Shown here piece by piece: positions 52,899 to 60,762 of a stretch of 64,000 nucleotides of DNA; position 1 is the stretch's first letter, and every line of letters begins with the position of its first letter. Under the pieces are notes generated by a model that was not told where the DNA came from, ran no database searches, and was given only the letters and a program-made list of their open reading frames with translations. The translations under genes were made by a program, and so were the position numbers. The DNA comes from Candidatus Accumulibacter propinquus (lineage in GTDB: Bacteria; Pseudomonadota; Gammaproteobacteria; Burkholderiales; Rhodocyclaceae). The stretch spans positions 1-64,000 of the forward strand of contig JADKBU010000005.1 in assembly GCA_016714935.1 (NCBI GenBank), read 5' to 3'.

Positions 52899-53459
52899 TT
52901 GCCTGACACGACTGGGTCCGCTGTTCCGGGACTCGACGCGCCGCCCGCCGATATCGTTGTCCTGGGCAAGATCATGGCCGCCTGTGGGCTGCAAGGCGAG
53001 GTGCGGGTTTTTCCGTTTGCCGATGATCCCCTCGGCTGGTCGCAGTTGCCCTACTGGTGGATCGGTCACGAGGGTGATGCGCCACAACTCTGGTGTCGGA
53101 CAAGACTGATCACCTGCAAGCTGCGAAATGACCTGCTGGTGGCGCGGCTGGCGTCCGTGACCGACCGCACCGCTGCGGAAGCCATGCGCGGTGTTCTGGT
53201 GGGCGTACCGCGGGCCGCGTTGCCGCCGACCGATACGGGTGAATACTATTGGGCTGACCTGCTTGGCCTGACGGTGCTCAACACTCGGGAGCAGTCCCTG
53301 GGGCGGATTCTCGGCATGATCGAAACCCCTGCCAACACCGTTCTGCGGGTTGGCGATGGCGAGAGCACCGAAAGGCTGCTGCCTTTCGTGGCGACGGTCG
53401 TACTGGATGTGGACCTGGCAGCAAGGCAGGTTCGTGTCGAATGGGAAATGGATTGGTGA
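52899..53459 (+). CDS. rimM: ribosome maturation factor RimM
   Basis: 186 residues from a TTG three bases after the rpsP stop. N-terminal beta barrel (VVLGKIMAACGLQGEVRVFP) and C-terminal PRC barrel (EYYWADLLGLTVLN, PFVATVVLDVDLAARQVRVE). Helps 30S head assembly by binding S19. Its end overlaps trmD by 19 bases. Confidence 0.95.
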   Translation: MPDTTGSAVPGLDAPPADIVVLGKIMAACGLQGEVRVFPFADDPLGWSQLPYWWIGHEGDAPQLWCRTRLITCKLRNDLLVARLASVTDRTAAEAMRGVLVGVPRAALPPTDTGEYYWADLLGLTVLNTREQSLGRILGMIETPANTVLRVGDGESTERLLPFVATVVLDVDLAARQVRVEWEMDW

Positions 53460-54259
53460 TTGCGTCGGAGCCGGTGCCGCCAGCAGCGGCTCCGTTCGTC
53501 GCCGATGTCGTGACCTTGTTTCCCGAGATGTTTGTCGCGCTGACGCAGTCGGGCGTGACCCGCAAGGCTCTGAACTCCGGCCGCTGGAGCCTGCGGCTGT
53601 GGAATCCGCGCGATTTCACCAGCGACCGGCATCGCACCGTCGATGATCGTCCGTACGGCGGTGGGCCAGGGATGGTGATGATGCCGCAGCCTCTGGAAGC
53701 GGCAATCAAGGCGGCGAAAGCGCGGCAACAGGCGCTTGGCGAGGCCAGCCGCGTCATCTGCCTGTCACCGCAGGGGCCACTGCTGACGCATCGGCGGGTG
53801 TTGCAGCTGGCGCAGGCCGGCGAAGCGCTGGTGCTGGTCTGCGGTCGCTATGAAGGGATTGACGAAAGGCTCATCGAGCGTTGCATCGACGAGGAGATTT
53901 CGATTGGGGATTTCGTTCTCTCGGGAGGCGAAGTCCCGGCCATGGCTCTGCTCGACGCCGTCGTCAGGCAGTTGCCGGGAGTGCTGAACGATGCCGAGTC
54001 GGTACTGCAGGATTCTTTTGTGGCGGGCTTGCTGGATTGCCCGCACTACACGCGGCCCGAGGAATACGACGGGTGGCGGGTGCCGGAGGTACTGCTGTCC
54101 GGTCACCACGAGGAGATACGGCGCTGGCGCCTGCAACAGGCGCTGGGTCGCACGTGGCAGCGGCGTCCCGAGCTGTTGGCGGGGCGTTTCTTGTCAAAAT
54201 CGGAAACGCAACTCCTGGTGCAGTTTCAGGAGCAATGCGGTCAGGACAATAAAGCGTAA
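53441..54259 (+). CDS. trmD: tRNA (guanosine(37)-N1)-methyltransferase
   Basis: 272 residues. VVTLFPEMF start of the core, DDRPYGGGPGMVM, and the SAM knot VCGRYEGIDERL and IGDFVLSGGEVPAMALLDAV are present. Methylates G37 of tRNAs to prevent frameshifting. About 18 extra N-terminal residues precede the core; a GTG or other start within the rimM overlap could be the real one. Confidence 0.96.
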   Translation: MGNGLVIASEPVPPAAAPFVADVVTLFPEMFVALTQSGVTRKALNSGRWSLRLWNPRDFTSDRHRTVDDRPYGGGPGMVMMPQPLEAAIKAAKARQQALGEASRVICLSPQGPLLTHRRVLQLAQAGEALVLVCGRYEGIDERLIERCIDEEISIGDFVLSGGEVPAMALLDAVVRQLPGVLNDAESVLQDSFVAGLLDCPHYTRPEEYDGWRVPEVLLSGHHEEIRRWRLQQALGRTWQRRPELLAGRFLSKSETQLLVQFQEQCGQDNKA

Positions 54260-54281
54260 TTCGCATGTATGGAGTTAGAAA

Positions 54282-54647
54282 ATGAATCTGATCGAGCAAC
54301 TTGAGCAAGAAGAAATCGCCCGTCTGGGCAAAGTGATTCCTGTGTTTTCGCCAGGCGATACCGTCGTCGTTCAGGTCAAGGTGAAGGAAGGCACGCGCGA
54401 GCGCCTGCAGGCCTACGAGGGCGTCGTGATCGCCAAGCGCAACCGTGGTCTCAACTCGAGCTTCATTGTCCGCAAGGTTTCCTCTGGCGAGGGCGTCGAG
54501 CGTACTTTTCAGACCTATTCGCCACTGGTGGCTTCGATTGAAGTCAAGCGCCGTGGTGACGTACGGCGTGCCAAGCTGTACTACCTGCGCGAACGCTCAG
54601 GCAAGTCGGCGCGGATCAAGGAAAAACTGATCCGCAAGCAGCGCTGA
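54282..54647 (+). CDS. rplS: 50S ribosomal protein L19
   Basis: 121 residues. FSPGDTVVVQVKVKEGTRER, the signature of L19, and VKRRGDVRRAKLYYLRERSG near the end. Last gene of the operon, 22 bases after trmD. Confidence 0.98.
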   Translation: MNLIEQLEQEEIARLGKVIPVFSPGDTVVVQVKVKEGTRERLQAYEGVVIAKRNRGLNSSFIVRKVSSGEGVERTFQTYSPLVASIEVKRRGDVRRAKLYYLRERSGKSARIKEKLIRKQR

Positions 54648-54672
54648 ACACCAGCGTTGCTGCGAGGGACAA

Positions 54673-54706
54673 GAAGCGGGCGGAGTCGGCAGACTTCGCC
54701 CGCTTC
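54673..54706. terminator. strong hairpin between rplS and folE2
   Basis: GAAGCGGGCGGAGTC, GGCA loop, GACTTCGCCCGCTTC: 15-bp stem with one G-T pair. It lies 25 bases after rplS and 18 before the folE2 stop, between convergent genes. No clear T tract on either side. Confidence 0.6.
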
Positions 54707-54724
54707 TGCGTACCGGTAACAGAT

Positions 54725-55549
54725 TCAGGTGGCGCTTGCCGAGCGCTTGTCGTTTTCGATCAGCGCGTACGCCGAATGATTGTGAATTGACTCGAAGTTC
54801 TCGGATTCCACCACATAGGTATCGATCCGACGCTCGGCGTTGAGCCGCGCCGCGACATCGCGCACCATATCCTCGACAAACTTCGGGTTGTCGTATGCGC
54901 GTTCGGTGACGAATTTCTCGTCAGGTCGCTTGAGCAGCCCGTAGAGTTCGCAGGAGGCCTCGGCTTCGACGAACTGAACCAGTTCCTCGATCCACAGGTG
55001 CTCATTGATGCTCACCGTCACCGTCACGTGCGAGCGCTGGTTGTGAGCCCCGCGTTCGGAAATTTCCTTGGAGCACGGACACAGGCTGGTCACTGGAACG
55101 ACGACCTTGATGGTCGACTCGATCCTGCCGTGGCAGATCTCGCCGGTCAACGTCACATCGTAGTCCATCAGGCTCTGCACAGCGGAAACCGGTGCCGCCT
55201 TGTTGATGAAATAGGGAAAGCTCATTTCGACATGGCCGGTTTCCGCCTCCAGCCGATCTACCATTTCGCGCAGCATGGCCGGGAAATTCTCGACCGAAAT
55301 CTCGCGCTCGTGGCTGTTGAGAATCTCCACGAAGCGCGACATGTGGGTGCCCTTGAAGTTGTGCGGCAGGCCGACGTACATGTTGAACATTGCGATCGTG
55401 TGCTGTATCCCGCCGGATTTGTCCAGGACCTTGACCGGATGACGGATCGCCTTGATCCCCACCTTGTTGATGGCGATCTGTCGGGTGTCGGCCGAGCCCT
55501 GGACGTCCGCCATGGTGGCGGGTGTGGGTCGCGTTTCGGGGGCGTTCAT
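54725..55549 (-). CDS. folE2: GTP cyclohydrolase FolE2 (type IB)
   Basis: 274 residues of the T-fold. The catalytic/metal cysteine lies in VTSLCPCSKEIS, with GAHNQRSHVTVTV and the C-terminal VESENFESIHNHSAYA. FolE2 makes dihydroneopterin triphosphate for folate or queuosine and works with metals other than zinc. Whether a FolE also exists is not visible here. 15 bases upstream of it ends... the next gene in the same direction is dxs (downstream side of dxs is folE2), so they may be cotranscribed. Confidence 0.94.
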   Translation of the reverse strand: MNAPETRPTPATMADVQGSADTRQIAINKVGIKAIRHPVKVLDKSGGIQHTIAMFNMYVGLPHNFKGTHMSRFVEILNSHEREISVENFPAMLREMVDRLEAETGHVEMSFPYFINKAAPVSAVQSLMDYDVTLTGEICHGRIESTIKVVVPVTSLCPCSKEISERGAHNQRSHVTVTVSINEHLWIEELVQFVEAEASCELYGLLKRPDEKFVTERAYDNPKFVEDMVRDVAARLNAERRIDTYVVESENFESIHNHSAYALIENDKRSASAT

Positions 55550-55564
55550 TGCTGCTCCTGGTAA

Positions 55565-57460
55565 TTATTCTCCGCTGGTGGGACCCGCTGGTGTGCAGGA
55601 ATCCGCCGCGCTGTCCTGGCTCTGGCGTACCGCCCGGACTATGCCGTCCCGGTCCAGGCCGATTTCGGCCAGCAGCAGTGCCTGGTCGCCATGCTCGATG
55701 AAGCGGTCGGGAATTCCCAGCCGCAGCAAGCGCACCGGGTTTCCGGTGTCTTCGAGAACGCGCGCGACTTCGGCACCTGCGCCCCCGATCAAAGCATTTT
55801 CTTCGACGCTGATCAGCAGCGAATGTTCCGCAGCCAGCGCCATGATCAACTCGCGGTCGATCGGCTTGACAAAGCGCATGTTGGCTACAGTCGCGTCGAG
55901 TTCCTCGGCGGCCGCCAGGGCGGGGGTCAGCATGCTGCCGAAGGCGAGCAGCGCCACGCCACTGCCCCGGCGACGGACTTCGCCCTTGCCGACGGGTAGT
56001 CCGACCAGTTTCTTGTCAATGACCGTTCCCGAACCGGTGCCACGTGGGTAACGCACGGCGGCAGGGCCGTCCAGGCGGTAGGCGGTGGTCAGCATCTTGC
56101 GGCATTCGTCCTCGTCGGATGGTGTCATCACCACCATGTTGGGGATACAGGTCAGGAAGGACAGGTCAAAGGCGCCGTGGTGGGTCGGACCGTCGGCGCC
56201 TACCAGGCCACCGCGGTCGAGCGCGAAGACTACCGGCAGGTTCTGCAGAGCCACATCATGCACCAGTTGATCGTAGCCGCGTTGCAGGAAGGTCGAGTAG
56301 ATCGCCAGGACCGGGCGCAGACCTTCGCAGGCGAGTCCGGCGGCGAAGGTGACAGCGTGCTGCTCGGCGATACCGACGTCGTAATAGCGTTCCGGGAAAC
56401 GTTCGCTGAAGCGCAGCAGGCCAGAGCCTTCGCGCATCGCCGGGGTGATACCGACCAGTTTCGGGTCGGCCGCCGCCATGTCGCATAGCCAGTCGCCGAA
56501 GATCTGGGTATAGCTGGGTTTGGCGCCGCTTGGCCCGTCGGCGATGCCGACATCCGGCTTGAATTTCGACACGCCATGGTAAAGAATCGGGTCGACTTCG
56601 GCCAGCTTGTAGCCCTGGCCCTTCTTGGTGATCACATGCAGAAACTGCGGCCCCTTCAGATTTTTCAGGTTCTGCAGCGTCGGAACCAGCGATTCGAGGT
56701 CGTGGCCGTCGATCGGACCGATGTAGTTGAAGCCCATTTCCTCGAACAGCGTACCGGGTGTCAGCATGCCTTTCACGTGTTCCTCGGCGCGTTTGGCGAA
56801 TTCCCGCAGCGAAGGCGAGAAGTCGAGTATCTTCTCGCCCGCCTTGCGCGCAGCGTTGAAACTGCTGCCCGAGAAGAGGCGCGCCAGATAGCGGTTGAGA
56901 GCCCCCACTGCCGGTGAAATAGACATGTCATTGTCGTTGAGGACGACGAGCATGTCGGCATCCGCGACGCCGGCATTGTTGAGGGCCTCAAAAGCCTGGC
57001 CGGCGGACATCGCGCCATCGCCGATGATCGCCACGACCTTGCGTGTCTCGCCCTTGATCTTGGCGGCGAGCGCCATGCCCAGCGCGGCCGAGATCGAGGT
57101 CGACGAATGACCGACGCCGAAAGTGTCGTAGCTGCTCTCGCTGCGCTTCGGAAAACCCGAAACGCCGCCACGCATGCGCAGCTTGCCCATCCCCGAGCGA
57201 CGACCGGTGAGTACCTTGTGTGCATAGGTCTGATGGCCGACGTCCCACACCAGGCGATCGTGCGGGGTATCGAAAACGTGGTGCAGGGCAACCGTGAGTT
57301 CGACCGTGCCCAGGTTCGACGAGAGGTGTCCTCCGGTCCTGGCGACCGATTCCAACAGAAAGGCGCGCAACTCATCGGCAAGTTGTGGCAATTGTCGGCG
57401 GTCAAGTTTGCGTACTTGCGCCGGTTCGCTGATGGTGTCGAGCAGAGGGTAACGGGTCAT
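55565..57460 (-). CDS. dxs: 1-deoxy-D-xylulose-5-phosphate synthase
   Basis: 631 residues, transketolase family. TPP motif IGDGAMSAGQAFEALNNAG with LNDNDMSIS, active histidine in VWDVGHQTYAHKVLTG, and the pyrimidine domain with DVGIAEQHAVTFAAGLA. Condenses pyruvate and glyceraldehyde-3-phosphate, the first step of the MEP isoprenoid pathway. It follows ispA (gap 48 bases) and ends 15 bases before the folE2 start. Confidence 0.97.
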   Translation of the reverse strand: MTRYPLLDTISEPAQVRKLDRRQLPQLADELRAFLLESVARTGGHLSSNLGTVELTVALHHVFDTPHDRLVWDVGHQTYAHKVLTGRRSGMGKLRMRGGVSGFPKRSESSYDTFGVGHSSTSISAALGMALAAKIKGETRKVVAIIGDGAMSAGQAFEALNNAGVADADMLVVLNDNDMSISPAVGALNRYLARLFSGSSFNAARKAGEKILDFSPSLREFAKRAEEHVKGMLTPGTLFEEMGFNYIGPIDGHDLESLVPTLQNLKNLKGPQFLHVITKKGQGYKLAEVDPILYHGVSKFKPDVGIADGPSGAKPSYTQIFGDWLCDMAAADPKLVGITPAMREGSGLLRFSERFPERYYDVGIAEQHAVTFAAGLACEGLRPVLAIYSTFLQRGYDQLVHDVALQNLPVVFALDRGGLVGADGPTHHGAFDLSFLTCIPNMVVMTPSDEDECRKMLTTAYRLDGPAAVRYPRGTGSGTVIDKKLVGLPVGKGEVRRRGSGVALLAFGSMLTPALAAAEELDATVANMRFVKPIDRELIMALAAEHSLLISVEENALIGGAGAEVARVLEDTGNPVRLLRLGIPDRFIEHGDQALLLAEIGLDRDGIVRAVRQSQDSAADSCTPAGPTSGE

Positions 57461-57508
57461 TTATTTTCCTGGTCCTGCGGAAACGCTCGGCGGCAAGTAG
57501 AGAAGGGG

Positions 57509-58432
57509 TCAGAACTTGCGCTGGGTAATGAAATCGGTCAACTCCACCAGGCGCTGGCTGCGTTCGCCGAAAACGGTGAGGGCCGCGAGTGCCTGTGCCC
57601 GCAGATCGGCAGCAAGTTCGCGGGCGCGCTCCAGGCCCATCAGGCTGACGTAGGTCGGCTTCTCGGAAGCCGCGTCCTTGCCGGCCGTCTTGCCCAGTGT
57701 TGCCGTGCTGGCCGTGCAGTCAAGAATGTCATCGACGACCTGGAATAGCAGCCCGGTGCGTTTGGCAAACCGATCCAGTGATTCACGTTCGGGAACGCTC
57801 AACGCCTTCCCGCACAGGCCGCCGAGTACCACGGCGGCACGAATCAGGGCGCCAGTCTTGAGCGCATGCATCAATTCGAGCTCAGGCTGGCTGAGTGACT
57901 TGCCGACTGATTCGAGGTCGATCGCCTGGCCGCCGGCCATGCCGCAGGAACCGCTCGCGCGCGCCAGGAGACACACCATTTCCAGTTGCCGGTGACTGTC
58001 ACCAAACTCTTCGCGCGCCAGCAACTCGAAAGCCAGCGACTGCAGGCTGTCGCCAACCAGCAGGGCAGTCGCCTGGTCGTACTCGACATGACAGGTCGGC
58101 CGCCCGCGTCGCAGCACGTCGTCATCCATGCACGGCAGGTCGTCATGCACCAGTGAATAACTGTGGATCAATTCGACGGCGCTGGCGGCGACTGCCAGGC
58201 GTTCGCGTGGGGCGTCGGTCAGTTCGCCGGCGGCAAAAGTGAGCAATGGGCGCACCCGTTTGCCGCCGTCGAGGCTGGCGTAGCGCATCGCCTGGTGGAG
58301 ACGGCCGGGAATGGCCTCGCCGGGAGGCAGGCAGCGCGCAAGCGCCGCTTCCACCTCGGTCTGGACGTTGCGCATCCAGTCCGGAAAGGACAGAACTCTG
58401 GGATTGGCGGGTGTCATCGGTGGCGTACTCAT
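57509..58432 (-). CDS. ispA: (2E,6E)-farnesyl diphosphate synthase
   Basis: 307 residues. First aspartate-rich motif DDLPCMDDDVLRRG and second FQVVDDILD bind magnesium and diphosphate. Elongates DMAPP to farnesyl diphosphate for ubiquinone and undecaprenyl carriers. Start overlaps the xseB stop by four bases; the order xseB-ispA-dxs is typical. Confidence 0.96.
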   Translation of the reverse strand: MSTPPMTPANPRVLSFPDWMRNVQTEVEAALARCLPPGEAIPGRLHQAMRYASLDGGKRVRPLLTFAAGELTDAPRERLAVAASAVELIHSYSLVHDDLPCMDDDVLRRGRPTCHVEYDQATALLVGDSLQSLAFELLAREEFGDSHRQLEMVCLLARASGSCGMAGGQAIDLESVGKSLSQPELELMHALKTGALIRAAVVLGGLCGKALSVPERESLDRFAKRTGLLFQVVDDILDCTASTATLGKTAGKDAASEKPTYVSLMGLERARELAADLRAQALAALTVFGERSQRLVELTDFITQRKF

Positions 58433-58716
58433 TTGGTTTCGCTGCCATCGGGTTCGAAATCGCGTAGCGTCCCATTTTCGAGAATCTGGATCTGGCGTTC
58501 GGCCGTGCTGAGTTGCTGCTGGCAGTGTCTGAGCAGTTCGCTGCCTCGCCGATAGGCCGCCAGCGACTCCTCGAGCGGCAGACGGCCCCCTTCCATGTTC
58601 TGGACGATCTGTTCAAGTTCGGCGAGCGCCGCTTCGAATTTCAGCTCAGCCATGCCGGTTGCTGTCGTGCCCGCGGCTTCTGCGTCGACAGGAGGCTTCG
58701 AGTTTGTTCGTGGCAT
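58429..58716 (-). CDS. xseB: exodeoxyribonuclease VII small subunit
   Basis: 95 residues from the ATG at 58716; an internal ATG (MAELKFEAAL) about 22 codons later is an alternative. Core FEAALAELEQIVQNMEGGRL followed by LPLEESLAAYRRGSELLRHC is diagnostic. Binds XseA, which is not encoded here. Confidence 0.94.
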   Translation of the reverse strand: MPRTNSKPPVDAEAAGTTATGMAELKFEAALAELEQIVQNMEGGRLPLEESLAAYRRGSELLRHCQQQLSTAERQIQILENGTLRDFEPDGSETK

Positions 58717-58960
58717 TGTAAAGGCTCGAATCAAACTGGCGAAAATAGCCTATTAGTGGGCTTCCGGTCAAATGGAAAACTTTCTGCGCAGGGTGTTCGA
58801 TCAATTGACGATACCCTCCTGTAATGTCACTGCGCCGACGTGATGCCGCGTAGCGCACGGCCGGGCGTTTGCTGCAAGGCCCTGGGCGCCATGCGGATGC
58901 GCCGCAAACCTGCCGGGCGGGACTGGTGCTAAACTGGGACAACAAAAAACGGAGTCTGCC

Positions 58961-59320
58961 ATGATAGTCATCGAAAAACAGCCGAAGCGCGTCGAAGTCA
59001 CGGTCTATGCCGAGTTCAGTCTTGCCGATTACAAGGAGTTCGAGAACGCCGTCAATTTCGCGATCCAGTTCGAGGGGCCGGTCGACCTCCTCTTCGACCT
59101 CCGCGAAATGGCCGATGTCACACTGGACGTGGCCTGGGAAGACATCGTCTTCGCACGCGCGCATGCCAACGATTTCAACCGCATTGCGGTTCTCACCCAT
59201 AGCCAGTGGGTGGCCTGGAGCGCCTGGTTGGCGCAGATTTTCGTCCGTGCCGAGACGCGCATCTTCGACGACGAACTCGACGCGCGTGCCTGGCTGACTG
59301 AAGAGGAGGGCCCGGCGTGA
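58961..59320 (+). CDS. SpoIIAA-like STAS-domain protein
   Basis: 119 residues, no signal peptide. IVIEKQPKRVEVTVYAEFSL start, alternation of strands and helices and DLLFDLREMADVTLDVAWED fit the SpoIIAA-like (DUF3478) family of small STAS proteins, related to lipid- or nucleotide-binding regulators. AACGGAG precedes the ATG. Its stop overlaps the rhodanese start (GTGA), so they form a pair. Confidence 0.8.
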   Translation: MIVIEKQPKRVEVTVYAEFSLADYKEFENAVNFAIQFEGPVDLLFDLREMADVTLDVAWEDIVFARAHANDFNRIAVLTHSQWVAWSAWLAQIFVRAETRIFDDELDARAWLTEEEGPA

Positions 59321-60165
59321 TTGCGACAACTCTGGTCAGCAGCGCGCGTCTTGCCGATCGTCTCGAGGATCCGCTCTGGCGCGTCTTCGACTGCCGCCAC
59401 CTGCTGAACGATCCTGCCGCCGGGCGCGCGGCCTACGCCAGATCCCATCTGCCGGGGGCTTTCTTCCTGCATCTCGATGAGGACCTGTCGGGGCCGACCA
59501 ACGGTCGCAATGGGCGTCATCCGCTGCCCGATCCGCTGCTCCTCGCCGGCAAGCTAGGTTCGGCAGGCGTATCGGCAGAAACCCAGGTAGTCGCCTATGA
59601 CGATTCCGGAGGCATGTTCGCTGCGCGCCTCTGGTGGTTGTTGCGCTGGCTGGGGCACACGCGGGTCGCCGTGCTCGACGGCGGCATCGATCAGTGGATT
59701 GGCGAAGGCAGAGCCGTCTCGACCGATGTGCCGACGTCCACCCCGGCAATCCTGAAGGTTGATCTGCGTGACGGGGTGGTGAGCAGTGACGACGTGCTCG
59801 CAGGTCTTGAAGCCCAGTGCTTCCGCGTCATTGACGCCCGCAGTCCCGACCGTTTTCGTGGCGAGAATGAAACCCTCGACGCTGTCGGCGGGCACATTCC
59901 CGGCGCAATCAACCGCTTTTTCCGCGACAACCTCGACGCGGGTGGCCACTTTCGCCCCGCGATCGACCTGCGGCGCGAGTTCCTGGCGCTGCTCGCCGGG
60001 ATCGATCCGGCGCAGGTGGTCATGTCCTGTGGTTCTGGCGTGACCGCCTGTCACAATCTATTGGCGATGGAGATTGCCGGTTTGCCGGGGGCGCGTCTCT
60101 ATGCCGGTTCCTGGAGCGAATGGTGTAGCGACCCGACGCGGCCGGTAGCGCGTCAGATCCCCTGA
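59317..60165 (+). CDS. sulfurtransferase (tandem rhodanese, thiosulfate or 3-mercaptopyruvate type)
   Basis: 282 residues from a GTG at 59317. Two rhodanese domains; the second has the active-site loop VMSCGSGVTACHN, whose CGSGVTA form is closer to mercaptopyruvate sulfurtransferases. The first is an inactive scaffold domain. Transfers sulfur to thiophilic acceptors. Converges on the tetR gene with four bases between stops. Confidence 0.92.
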   Translation: MIATTLVSSARLADRLEDPLWRVFDCRHLLNDPAAGRAAYARSHLPGAFFLHLDEDLSGPTNGRNGRHPLPDPLLLAGKLGSAGVSAETQVVAYDDSGGMFAARLWWLLRWLGHTRVAVLDGGIDQWIGEGRAVSTDVPTSTPAILKVDLRDGVVSSDDVLAGLEAQCFRVIDARSPDRFRGENETLDAVGGHIPGAINRFFRDNLDAGGHFRPAIDLRREFLALLAGIDPAQVVMSCGSGVTACHNLLAMEIAGLPGARLYAGSWSEWCSDPTRPVARQIP

Positions 60166-60169
60166 GACC

Positions 60170-60757
60170 TCAAGCCAGTACCATCTCGGCTGCAGCCTCG
60201 GCGATCTCGTCGAGCGAGAGTCCACCGTTGGATCGGTACCACTGGCGGCTCCAATTGAGCATGCCGAAGAGCAGGAGCCGCATCGGTTTCGCCGGAAGGC
60301 GCAGTTTTCCGCTGGCCGCCAACTGCTCAAGGGTGGCCTGCCACGCCTGCTGATAGCGGTCGCTGACGGCGGCGATTTCGGCCCTTGCCGTGATGCCCAG
60401 CGAACGCGATTCATAGACCAGCATCGGTGCGTGGCAATCGCCTTCGAGGAGGGTCCCGAGATGGCTGCGGATCATCACCCGCAGGCGCCGCTCGGGGTCG
60501 TCGATGCCCGCGACGGCAGCTTGCAGGCGCTGGTGGCCTGCCTCCAGCCCTTCGATCATCGCCGCCTTGAGCAGGTCCTGCTTGCTGCGGAAATGATAGA
60601 AAGGGCTTCCCGAGCGCATGCCGACCGCTTCGGCGATATCACGTGTGGTGGTGGCGTCGAAGCCCTTCTCGACGAACAGACGGGCAGCGGCGCGCAGCAA
60701 CTCGTCGCGGCGGTTCGCCTCGAGCGCGCTCCCCTGGCGCTTGTGGCCCGTCGGCAC
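60170..60757 (-). CDS. TetR family transcriptional regulator
   Basis: 195 residues. N-terminal helix-turn-helix LFVEKGFDATTTRDIAEAVG with GSPFYHFRSKQDLLKAAM, then a ligand-binding domain of the YsiA/TetR_C type. It is 5 bases downstream of the dienoyl-CoA reductase gene on the same strand. A perfect palindrome upstream of that operon is a candidate operator, so it probably represses its own operon until an acyl-CoA binds (inference). Confidence 0.92.
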   Translation of the reverse strand: MPTGHKRQGSALEANRRDELLRAAARLFVEKGFDATTTRDIAEAVGMRSGSPFYHFRSKQDLLKAAMIEGLEAGHQRLQAAVAGIDDPERRLRVMIRSHLGTLLEGDCHAPMLVYESRSLGITARAEIAAVSDRYQQAWQATLEQLAASGKLRLPAKPMRLLLFGMLNWSRQWYRSNGGLSLDEIAEAAAEMVLA

Positions 60758-60762
60758 GCGGC